Source: Rotaria macrura (taxonomy: Eukaryota > Rotifera > Eurotatoria > Philodinida > Philodinidae). Taken from it: a stretch of DNA of 64,000 nt. Where the stretch lies: the NCBI GenBank assembly GCA_900239685.1, contig OENT01000665.1, positions 1-64,000 on the forward strand, given 5' to 3'. The notes under the pieces were generated by a model that had not been told where the DNA came from, made no database searches, and saw only the letters and a list, made by a program, of their open reading frames with translations. Positions 34,108 to 46,504 of this stretch are shown here, in pieces (within the stretch, counting starts at the first letter, position 1; each line of letters starts with the position of its first letter). The translations under genes and the position numbers were made by a program.

Positions 34108-37100
34108 TCATGTAACCACTTGTAATTCTGTTTCATCATCAAGTGAATTCGTATTGAGTAAAAGTGCTGCTTTTTGTTTATCATATAATGATTGTGACGC
34201 TTGCTGTTTAACAGCTGAGACAGCACCAGAAAAAATCTGTGCCAAACGACTACCACGTAAACTTGAAATAAATGAGCCATTCGGTGTTCGATCAATATTA
34301 TCAATACCACGGTAAACATTTATATTTTTTCCTTTATTCATTGACCAAAATATAAACTCATGATTGTCATACGTTTGTATATCAGGTTTACGAAAATTTC
34401 TTAAGAGTAATGATGACATAACAACACTAACTGATGATAAAGCCATAGCAGCCGATGCCATCCATGGCATCAATGATACGCCCAGTGGTAGAAAAACACC
34501 AGCTGCAATTGGTATACCGATGACATTATAGATAATGGCAAATAGAAAATTAAATCTTATTCTTCGTACAGTTTTTTTTGATAAAAGTATCGCTGCAAGA
34601 ACATCTTCAAGTGCATCACGTATTAGAACGATGTTAGCGGCTTCAACGGCTACATCAGCACCAGTACCAACAGCAATACCAACATCGGCACGTGCTAGTG
34701 CTGGAGAATCGTTAACACCATCACCCACCATTGCCACTTTATCACCGTGACGACTATTTTCTTTTAATGTCGCTATGAAACGTTCCTTTTGAGTTGGTAA
34801 CACTTCGGCGTAAACATTTTTTATGCCGACTTGTGCAGCTATCGCACGAGCTGTTTTAACATTATCACCTGTAACAAGTAAAACATTAAGACCCATCGAT
34901 TGTAGTGCAAAGATTGTTAACGGAGCTGTGGGCTTGATACGATCAGCTATTGCAATCATACCGATAATTTGATCTGAAATACAAATTGATGAAACAAATA
35001 TAATATGAAACATAGACAATCATTTGTTTTTTACTATCAACAGCAATTAATACAGCTGTGTGTCCATCATATTCATGTTTTGTCATAGCTGAATCAATAT
35101 CACTTGTCACATTAATATCGTTTCGTTGCATCCATTCTCGATTTCCAATTAGAACTGAATAAGATTTTTGATTTGAACATAAATTATCATTTGACGCACC
35201 AGTTTTACATAATAAATGTTCAATGCCACTGACTTTAGCGCTTAAACCGTAGCCCCAGATAGCATTGAAATCCTCACAACGACCGAATTGTTCGCAGCCA
35301 AAATAATCTTTACAATGCATTCGTATAGCTTTACCTAATGGATGTTCAGAACCACTTTCAGCTGTACCAGCTATCGCTAACATTCGCTTTAATGTCCAAA
35401 ATGAATCGTTCGGAAGAAATAAACGTTCGTCGACAACTGTTGGTTTGCCTTGTGTTATCGTACCTGTTTTATCGAAAACAATCGTACGAATTTTTTGAGC
35501 AGCTTCCAATGGTTCACCGCCCTTCACAAGAATACCTTGAGAAGCACCAACACCTATGAGAAAAAGAAAGAATTTCAATGAATTCTTCCGTAATTTAAAT
35601 TTTCGATATCAAAACTGTTTTTCCTCAAGTAGAATAACAATTCTAAGTCACATAATACTGAAATTGTGCATACTGACTATCACTTAGTTCCATTACATGG
35701 AAATAAATACAATGAAAATTCGATTTCAGTAGTTCAGATGAATCAAACTTATCATCGTACAGGATGTGTACGTTTGATTGTCGTTTTTTTTCGGTAGTTT
35801 ACTTGAACCATAGACAAAGTAGTCTGTATGTAAGTCTAACATGAACACAGAACATATCGAAATCAGTTCCACTCCTGGATGATAATTGAAGAAGTCGATG
35901 AAAATAAAACTCAAAAATTGCTTGGAAAAAATTTACAACGATGAGTATCGAGCAGCTATTTAGCATTCTTATCTTTAAAAGTTTTATCACATGAAGAGAT
36001 CTCTACGCAAACAATTAATTTCATAGCTAATGAAATTGCATAGTCAATCTTTTCCCTGATGATGATATTTACTTGCAAACTGTTTCAAAATTGATACATT
36101 CAAAATATGCACATGAAAAATATTATTGTCTATATCAGATTCCCGATGCAACGGTTAACATTAGAAATGCGAGAACGAATCGATTCTTTTTCTTTTACGA
36201 TCGAAATTCTAACAGCTAAAACAAGCGACTTAAGTATTTCCCTAGACTTCGTGTGTGTCATTTGCTAAATAATACAGACGTTTGTTTTCTTCACAGGATA
36301 TTGTTCAACCAAAAAGAATTAACTAATATATTTCCTTATTCAAGGTCCACAATGTGGGAGATGGAGGGGCTAGCCCCCCCCCCCCCTCCATTTTTCAGCC
36401 TACCTGCAAGATGTTTTCCGTGGTATGTCTGCGAAAATTTCTACAGACGCTTGATTTCTGAGAATCTCATAGATAGTACATATTTCACTGTTAATTTGCT
36501 CATACTGTGAGCTGTCTGTTGAATCTGCTAGATTTTACAGGCAGTGTATAGAATATCGTCGTTTGAGCGCGTCTAGTAGGCTGTCTGTGTTGGAAATTAG
36601 ACGAAATGTTCGTTCTTAGACATTCAAAATAGATAATCTGTTTCAGATCACTGTAAATTAAACATAAACAACGTCTGTAGAAATGACTGTCTAGGAAAAT
36701 TTCTGAACATTGTCTACCAAAAAATATAGCTCCTACCACACCCGAAAAAACGATCGAGAGCCTTGCCATTATCGATTACCTTCGATCGATATCATACTAG
36801 ATTAGATTAGTCTAATTAACTGGTAACATTTTTCAACTGTTTGATGTCCATTTGACAATTGCCAGTCGTATGGATTTGAAAAATTCAATGTCTCTTTCGT
36901 TTTCTAAACCATAGAATTCTCTAGTCTATTCTTCTCATTCATATTTCTTTCTTAAATCATATTCTTATTCTATCTGTTTGTCGTAGATCAAATGTGACAT
37001 GGTTTCTAGAATGGTTTCCGAGTTATTTGCACAAGTCAAATTAAGTCGAATGTTTAAAAAAAGAAAATATCTGAATGGTAACATGACAGTAACATATATG

Positions 37101-40100
37101 AATTCACTTTTATTTCAACAAACAAAGGTTTAGTATCGTAATGATAAAAGAAGAAAAGAATTTTTCCTGTCTGCCTTTTAAAGCCCGACTAAAATGGGTA
37201 AAGTAAATTCATTGAAATCGTAATTTCACTTACCAGTTCCAACCATGACAGCTGTTGGAGTTGCAAGTCCAAGTGCACATGGACAAGCAATAGATAGAAC
37301 TGTAATCGCAAATCGAAACGAAAGTTCAAGTATAACTTCCATTCGGCTTGGCTCTCGTCCATGATGATGTTCCATCTTTGAATGATGATACTAAAATGAA
37401 AGTTCATTAACTACATTGAAGATAAAATACAAGTAAATCATACCATCGAATATTTTTCTATTTTATCATAGTTCGTATAGCCAATAATAATCCAACAAAT
37501 TAATGTCACACCAGAAATGCCCACAATAACAGGCACAAAGTACCCAGCGATTTTATCAGCAAATGCTTGTATAGGTGCTTTTGATGTTTGTGCTTCTTCA
37601 ACTAATTTTATTATTTGCTTAAGTGCTGTTTCATGGCCAACATGTGTCGCACGAATTAATAGCATACCATTTAAGTTTTTTGTACCACCTACAACTTGTG
37701 AACCAACAGTTTTTTCAACCGGCATGGCTTCACCGGTAATTAATGATTCATCACATGCTGATGAACCTTCAATTATTCGGCCATCGGTAGGTATGGTTCC
37801 ACCTGGTACGACTTTTAATATATCATTACGTTGAATAAGTTGCGCAGGTATAATTGTCTCTGCAATGATCGCACCAGTTGTTTGATCTAAACGTACTATT
37901 GTACCTTGTGGAGGTTGTAATGACAATAATTTTGTTAGAGCATCGGATGTTTTTCCCTACATAAAACTTATAAGTTCAATTTCGAACAAGATAATATTGG
38001 AGTAAGCATCGATTAGAAAGTAAACCATTTTGCAAGGATTGAAATAGTTTATTAGTTGAACCTGTTTTTTCTATTTGAGAATACAGATTTGACTAATTTA
38101 AAAATTGCAAGAATATCATTTATCCTTTTACGATGTCTTGATTATTTTACTTAATAGGATTGATGTTTTGCGAAATGAAAATTTCGATGCCTCGGTAATC
38201 CTTCTCATCGCAAATTGTATAGCTGAAGAAAGAGAAAATATTGTCTCGTTGAATCTTCTATCGTTGTTCTAATCTTTTCATACGATTATTTACACTATGA
38301 ATATTCATGGACTATGGAGAACCGATCGATCTTTCTAAGTTATATTTCTCATATTGAATCATGTATTTGACTTATGTTGAAACATATTTGACACAATTTT
38401 GTTCAATAATATATTTCAACATCGAATACCAATACGATGATATTCGCACTATAAAAGTACTGATCTATTCTGAATGAGTTGAAGCAGACATTAGACTTTT
38501 CCAAGATTGTTTCAGGTTAAAAACATTCACTTTTAGTTCAGAGCTCGTATTCTGATCGAAAGGAATGAGATACAATCTCGATTGTGGAACTACTGCCTGT
38601 TTAGGAAACAGCATTTCATAATAGAACCAATTAGTAAGCGGTAATATTTAAGAATAGCCAGAAAACAGCCGCGGCTATCAATCTTTGATTGGTCATCAAG
38701 AATGTTCCATTCGAGTCGAAGCTGTTATTATAACCATCTTATAGAGCTATTTATCATCTTTCGATCTGCACAAGACTCAGCTCGTTGAGTTGTTTGATTT
38801 CAAAGTTAATATTTTTTTCTGAAGACATGCCAAAATCTATCATAAGATCATCGGCCAAACGGGTATGGACTAGAACAAGAGTAGCCGAGCACACTAAATG
38901 AATGTACTAGTGATATTGGTTTGCAATTTTGAAGCCATTTAAATCCCATAGGCAAAGATTTTCAACAAACCAATGTTACCATTCGACTTAGCGTATTCGA
39001 TTACTCGTGTTCTAACACCGACTGACTTTGCGGGAGGGTCTTTGGTAAATTTCTACAACGTCTAAATGGAGCGAGCTAGAGGGAGGAACTTGGGAGAGGT
39101 CGAACGATTTGCATCTCTTTCATCTTACTAGTTAATGGTTGACTAATGGAAAATTGATATGGAATGTTAACTATTTGAGAAGTAAACACCAGTGATACGA
39201 ATAGAAGGTGTACCCAGCATCATCGAAATGTACAGAACCCTTGCTAAGTTTCGAGTGCACTCGGTTTGGCACGTTGCTGACAAAAACAAAGTGGTCGGCG
39301 AACACTTTGTCTACAGATTGAACACTTTTTGTTCTATCGAAAAATCTAGTTTTATATGAATTAATTCTAATATCAGTGGATGTGAAAAGCTGACTTTGAA
39401 CGATACGACCTTTGTTCTTCATTTTTACTATCGACTAATGCTACTTTGCGTATGTTTTTCTCACTTTGAGTATTCACCATTCTTTTATTTCCTCTTTTAA
39501 CATGAAGCGAATAATTTGTTTAGCAAATATAAAAATGAATTCGTGTTTTCCTTGATGATACCGTAAGTTTCGATATATACACTGTGGTACCCTTTGGCTA
39601 CAAACGTAAAGTGTACCGCTACATTTTGTTCAATAAAACAGAGTGCATGAAACCATTTTGTTTTCTAATTTCATTCGAAACGTTGGTGAACACATCCTAC
39701 TTTTCAATACAATTTTCACAGTTTAGATTTGCAGAACAAGAATGATCAAACAAAAAACAACATACGTCATCAGTAATAATGAAAACATTTATATATTGCA
39801 CTTTTCGTGTCCTCATTGATTCTAGGAGAGAGAAAAATGCAAAACTAAAGAATTCCAGAGTAAAAAGATCTAATTGTAAACAGTTCTGATATGTGAACAT
39901 CAGTGATTCTTTTTTCTCTCTTATTCTCAACATTTCTAACTACTAGTAATTCTTTGAATTCTCTATCTAATGTATGTATGTATATCGCTTCAAAAAAGGA
40001 TAAAAACTTAAACCGTCAGGAGTTAAGTTTGATAGTCTTATTAGGTTTAGAACATCTCCCATAGGTTAGCATTTCTTAAAAATGAACCTTTTTTCAAGTC

Positions 40101-43100
40101 TCCAATGATGATCGTCTTGAATAGGACGAAGATTCCAAATCATGATCATGGCTGCCCAGACAAGATAAAGGCATAAGTATATAACCGTTGAAATACTTGA
40201 TCTTATACTAAAATCGTTCTATTACTTATGTTCAGTCCAATCGTTGCTGTTCTATGTTTCACATACCTTAGCTATATGTTCAAGCCATCTACCAAGTGCA
40301 ACAAACATCATAAGCATAGGTGGTACATCGAAAAACGTTATTGGACTAGGAAGACGTTGCGTAATATTAAATAGAACTACGATACATGAATAAACATATG
40401 CTGTTGTTGTGGCCATAACAATCAAAACATCCATATTAGCTGAACGATGTTTTAATGCTTTTATAGCTTGAATATAAAAATAACGACCACTAATCAACTA
40501 ACGGAAAATATGAAAAAGGAAAAATATAGAAATTATTCAAGGAAAAAACTGAAAATCTGTTACTTGTACGGGTGTTGATAAAAGAAACATAATAAGATTT
40601 TCTAATGATAAACCACGTATAACTTGTGGTGCATCTTCGTGATGTTTCCATTTAAACATAAATATCATCATGATTACCATAGCTGGAATACCAAAAATGG
40701 CAGCGAGTAAAAATGAATTACGCCACCTATGTTCGATAAAAAAGGAAAGAAAAATACATTTGCAGCTCTAAGAAAATTCGAAGGCAACTACTTATGAAAT
40801 TCTTCGATACTACAAACGATGAACATCACAATCTAAGATAGTATTATAAATCGATCTAACTGAATCTCAATAGATACGATATTGATTTGAAACGCATCGA
40901 TGAATAATAGAACATGTTTAAATATTAATTCTGACAAACGAAAATTACTGTTCGGTCCCTTATTCTAATTCGACACTCATACGGCTCCACATGTTGCCTA
41001 TATTTTTTTCGGCTATAGTATATTTTCTTTGAACGTGTATTACACAAATAAAACTTATATTCATTAATAGAAAGTTTTATACGTATTCAAACGATTGATT
41101 ATTTTACTGGAAAAGACGTAGCTATCATTTTATCAAACAGCTGTTACCAACAATTCAACGATCACTAATATGAAAGGAAGTGTATTATATGCTCAAGATT
41201 TAAAACAAAAGACGTTAGTTCAATACAGCTAAATTTTCTGCATAAATTTCCATAACGAAATATGCATCTACAGCAGTTTTATCTTACATGTTGAAAACTG
41301 ATTTTCAAGACTTCAATCAGTTACATACTATGGATATGAATCGTTTGTATCATTGATTTGAGTTGCTGTAAAAATTTTTCAAAACAATTCTCTTGGAAGA
41401 ATTTCATTCAAGATAAATCCTAGTACTATTATCGTCATTGTACAATATCAGACACGAATTACACTTGTACATCAATAGAAATTTCGTCTCGAATCAGACT
41501 TTCAAAATTTAACTCTAGAATTTTCACAGCTTCGAATGTCTCCAGTAATCAGAAAAAAGATCTGTTGAAAATCCTGTCTTTAATCAAATAGAATCTTTCG
41601 TACCAATCAAGAATAGAACAGTTTTATTCAAATTTCAAAAGTATAAAGATCTTTCTAATTCCAATTTTCATAGAACCATTCCACGGTAAAAGAAAACTAT
41701 CAAGTCAGTTTTTAAATATCAGAAGAATGTCTTCATTAACGTATAAATGTTATTTAATTTCAATTCCGTCTAATAACAAATACTGAAATCATCAAATTAC
41801 TTCTATGGCATAAATATTAAGAAAAAAATATGCTTAGAAATAGAAACTAATTCGAACAATCACTGATCTAAACATAAATAAATCAGCTAACAGTTCTCAG
41901 TACTTTAGAGTTTAACGCTATCTCATTTCAACATTCGGAAATGAAGCGATGGAATTCTCTTACGAACGATATTTCTCGATCTTAATGCGATGCTAAGGAT
42001 TTTATCGTTCAAAGAATCTCTATTCTGTTGAAATTTTTTCTTCGTGTTATCTCCTTTCGTATTGAAACGAGAACCTCTAAATGATTCCGGAGTAAAACAA
42101 TTCCACAATAAAACTCGTTTTCTGCACTACAGCCAACATGTAAAAGAAAATTTCTATTGGAATAGAAATTCAGTAACAATTGACTACATCTACATTCATA
42201 AATGTGGATAAGATAAGAACAAAACATTCTTTTGAGAATGTTTCCAGTCTCGATTGATATACTACTGTCTAATAAATACTAGAAAGGTGCTAAATATCGA
42301 AATGCAAGAATGTTGCCTATGGAGTGAAACTTCAAAAGTTTTCAATACTGCATTTTAATCAATTCATTCTGTTAAATGGGAAAAACGAAGATTTCCTTAG
42401 TGTAAAAGTAATATAGGCAGATGACTAATCTTACTTTCTTTCAAATCAGATACACTAAGAAATTGTGATCTAGACATAATAGACTGAAAGTATTTATTTT
42501 TTACATCCCTTGGAATCAAGTAAAATAGCCCTTGTAAACATTCTTCTGTGGCAATTTTTGCATCTGGTTAAAAGAATTTTAAGCTTATCTTGTGTGAGAC
42601 ACTCTTTTAAGTGGGCACACTGGTACCGTTACACTGTGAGCATGGATATGTGGACATGACTGTCTATGTGCATGAAAACCAATAGAATGTCTGCACTAAC
42701 ACACCCGCAAATTCGTACGAGAAAGAATAGGTTATATTTTTATTTTATTACTTATTAGAGATTCTTCGTGATGTTGACTTTCTATATTTTGCCACCTAAC
42801 CATAAATACATACCAATAAAAAGGATTTCCTATCAATTACCAATAAAATAAACATTCCTTTAAGAATCAATTTATTGATGGCATAAAAGATTCGACATTT
42901 TCTTCTAGCATACTTTTATCAGAGAGAAATAAAATCGACATTGTATCTCATTAATTTCGCATTGCAGTACGTTTTGGAACCGAAAACAAGCGGATTCATC
43001 TTAAGTTACTCAAAGTGATCAAATATTGTCCATTCCTAGATATTCGAAATTTGCTCGTGTGTACGAATTGAATTTGTTCATTTTATTTTTTAAATTGCGT

Positions 43101-46100
43101 AGCTGAAATTCGATTTTCACACGTAAATAAGAAGAATGTGAATATGTAAAATCAGTTTTTTCTACGAAGCATCAAAGCGTATTGAATTTTTCTATGCCTG
43201 TAGACATTCACTTCTGAGAACATCAACTATTAAAAAGCCCGAAACGTTTCTTCCTTTCTCTTACTAATTAAATGAATATGTTTGACAGGTAAACTTGAAT
43301 CTGATTGCATGCAAACGACGACGCCTTTCATTTTCAACCATATCATTTGAAGAAAACAATTAATTTATTTACCTTCGAGTTTCTCGTCGATGAATTTTTG
43401 CTAAATTATTTGTTTTAGAATCTTCACTAACTAACGAAGCTGGAAAACCAATGGACTAAAATAAAAAACAAAGAAGTAGAATTCAATAAATGATATCGAA
43501 GAAATTCTTCTTCTTACTTCAAGTTCACGAATAATATCTCGTGGACCTATTTGTGAAGAATCATATTTAAATCGACCACGATGAGTTAATAGTGCTACTT
43601 CAGCACTGTGAACTCCTCGTAATTTTTCTATGGAAGTTTCAATTTTTCGTACACAAGATGAACATGTCATGTTTTCAATCTAATAAAAATATAACATTAC
43701 TATAGATTCTATCTTAATATGTATGTGTTGTTTTCGTAAAAAACAAACAAAATTTTCATACGTGCAAATCAATTATGTCAACACCAGTTTCTCCAGAATC
43801 CAATATTTCAGAACGAAATCCAAGTTCATTTATTAAAAATGCTATTTGTGATGGAATGAGATGTTCAGGATCATATTTTATTTCTGCTTTATGCGACAGA
43901 AGTGCAACTCGCACGGATTGAATACCTATGAATCGATCGATTGAAATAATAGAAACAAATAAAAGAATTTTTCTGTTTATTCATGATTACCCTCAACTTT
44001 CGAAAGATTTCGTTGAATTGAATCAACACAACTAGCACATGTCATTCCAATTATACTTATAAAACAAGTTTCTGCATCATCAGTCATATTAACTGATTGA
44101 GTTCTCCGTCTAAGAGTTGATTGATGATTATTTTTACCTTAACAAAAAAAGAATAAAAAAGGGATTATTTTTCGTTCTATGAAATATTCATTAAATCATT
44201 AATTATTCTTCGATTTAGGTGCGAATCGAGATTTATGTAATAGAGAAAATATTTTTTTTGTTATCAGATACTATCGAAACTAGATGGTTGTTGAGTACAT
44301 TTTGTAAGGCATTAGTTAGATTAATTTTAGAATTTGAAAAGAATTAATCTAGCAAGTATGAAGAGATATGAGGCAAAGAATGAGAAAAACAGTTATTATA
44401 TCTAGTGCCGATGACAAACAATATTGACTAAAGTTCGACTCGTGAAGTAGCGAATTATCATTGTACAATAATAATAGTTTCTGAAATATTTTTCTTTCTT
44501 TTTCAATATCTGATATTCAAAAAATAAAATTTTCTTATCTCACTCAAGAATGTTAACTAGCTTATAATTTTATTGATTTCAATTAGAAAAAAAAAGAGAA
44601 ATGCAACAGAAGCATAAATTCGATGTCATCATTGAGTAAATATTGATATTTATCTACGTCAGATAGAACCATGTAAGTTTATCAGTTAAATCGGTTCGTT
44701 TTCTTGAGTCAATATGTATTACTTTGTTGTTGTCTTTATTTTTTTATTCATTCTCATAATGCATGTTAATTGTTTTCTCTTCTTCTACTATGTTTTGTTG
44801 TGGACGGAAATTTTCTATTGACTTGAAACATATGTAATAGATTATCATTTTTATTCAAGATAAAAGATTACTCGAACAGCAAGAATTCATTAACTATGCA
44901 TGAATAGAATTATTCATCTATGTTTAGTTGTCATTAAATTTGGATTAGACGAAACATTATTTGAACAAAAGATTCAATATTGAATCAAGGATTAATATGA
45001 ATAAATTTCACGCAACATTAACAAGTTAGAATGTGAATTTGAACAGATATAAATTTCGTTTATTATTATAACTATAGAATGTTCGAACGGTTTAATATGT
45101 AGTATTGTGTCTTAAATACTTTTCTTTTTAATTCGATTGAAATTGTTAAAATTCGATATTTGAATTATATTTACATCTCAATTTACGCCTCATCATAGAA
45201 AAAAAATCGTAGGCTTAGATGGTTTTTGTTGTGAATGTCATATAGATTTGACATTCAAATTTCAATAATGACAATGCAAAGATAAATTGATAGAATCGTT
45301 TTGTTTAGATCATGATTCATAACTAACCGGTTAGTAATGGTGTGTTGGAACTATCGATAGGATCTAAATATAGATCAACCTATTGTTATGTCTTATTTTT
45401 TCTTAACAGTTTTCACGAAAAATACCTTTCGATTCATCTGTGTCCATTGTTACTATTGTTGTTGCTCCTGGTGTTGATATTGCAACTTGAAAATCCAAAT
45501 TTTCAATTTCGTTAACAATAGTTGATAACGATATTATATTTGAATCGTATAATATATTTGCTGATTGATCATCAAACGATACTTTAATATGATGTATACC
45601 TGGTAAATCTTCAACTGTTTGTGTTATATTCATTACACATGAATTACAATGCATTCCTTGTACACGTAGATGAGCTTGAGATATGTTCTCTAATTTTGGA
45701 TTAACTTTATAACCGATCGATTGTATTTTTTGATACAATGTATAAGGTTCTATCTGATTCTTATTATAGGATATCTGTACATGTGTACTATCATTTTTCA
45801 ATGGAAACTTAACATTGAGAACTCCATTTATTGATGATATACGTTCGATGGCAGTAGGAATATTTTCATCGGATACACCACCAAGTTCAATATCAAGATT
45901 GTCATCTTGAATTGTTTGATAAAGCTCGGCTTTGAAACCATCATCATTAATTGATTGAATAATCTGATTTATATTGATTATCTCTGGATTATAAACAACG
46001 TCGCCTAGTTTTTCTTCAAGTAAAACCTTTAAAGTGAAAAGTTAAACATCGATTCGCGTATTATAAAAAGAAAACATTTCATTGAATTTGTTTTCAATAC

Positions 46101-46208
46101 TTTAATTGATTGTATTCCATTTAATTTACTTATTGAATTTTCGATATGACTTACACAACTTTGACATGTCATGCCATCAATGTGAATTTTTTGTGTTGTT
46201 ACTTCCAT
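34108..46208 (-). CDS. ATP7: Copper-transporting P1B-type ATPase (ATP7A/ATP7B orthologue), 12 exons, 1237 aa
   Basis: Pumps Cu(I) across the trans-Golgi/endosomal or plasma membrane using ATP. Exons, 5' to 3': 46208-46101, 46026-45426, 44137-43991, 43925-43762, 43679-43518, 43455-43373, 40726-40564, 40497-40267, 37956-37444, 37390-37234, 35553-35035, 34973-34108. All introns are GT-AG and every phase closes. N-terminal metal-binding domains carry CxxC at residues 15-18, 163-166, 270-273 and 346-349; a fifth domain at about 75-143 keeps the fold pattern but has no CxxC. Then come membrane spans from residue 425, TGE (627-629) of the actuator domain, the copper-site CPC (760-762), DKTGT with the phosphorylated D804, SEHPL (H847, equivalent to the commonly mutated His of ATP7B), TGDN (984-987), GDGVND, and the MxxxS span ([10 protein letters not shown]). 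The tail has a tri-leucine (AALLLNTN) that could serve in trafficking. Introns 6, 8 and 10 are 1.7-2.7 kb. It is head-to-head with VPS41. Confidence 0.96.
36361..36390. repeat. C13 homopolymer with GGGG-stem hairpin in ATP7 intron 10
   Basis: ATGGAGGGGCTAGCCCC is followed by nine more C and TCCAT. The flanks can fold into a hairpin with a GGGGCTAGCCCC core. It is a striking G/C-rich island inside an AT-rich intron and likely hypervariable in length. It is probably the end of a degraded element. Confidence 0.7.
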
Positions 46209-46504
46209 TGCTCTTCAATGTATTTCTGACTCGTCTACGTGATCACAGTAGTCATTTTTACAAAATGAATGATGAGACACAAAATAGTACGTACATATTC
46301 ATTGAATCATGATTGGCTAAAGAAAATTCCATGGATAGATGTCGCTCTATGTTAATTGTGATTGGTGAAACATTGATAGCAAATAAAATAATGTCCATCT
46401 GACGTAGAAAGTAGTAGTAGTGGACAATTTTTATAAAAATTGAATAATATCTATATATATATTTATTTATTTATTGTTTATCCGTTTGATTGCATAGACC
46501 TAGT
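46209..46504. promoter_or_regulatory. Shared 296-bp intergenic region between divergent ATP7 and VPS41
   Basis: The two start codons face away from each other across 296 bp, so both promoters and 5' leaders must fit here. On the VPS41 side a TATA-like run (CTATATATATATTTATTTA) lies at about 46451-46470, some 35-50 bp before the VPS41 start codon. Whether one bidirectional promoter or two are used cannot be decided from sequence. Confidence 0.6.

Noticed and set aside
34981..35034. ATP7 exon 11 ending at ATGATT|GTCTAT
   Set aside because: That donor breaks the frame; the upstream donor GATA|GTAAAA restores [13 protein letters not shown], which matches the family.
39171..39422. 83-codon minus frame inside ATP7 intron 8
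   Set aside because: Lies in an intron on the gene's own strand, lacks splice sites that would keep the ATP7 frame, and the protein is complete without it.
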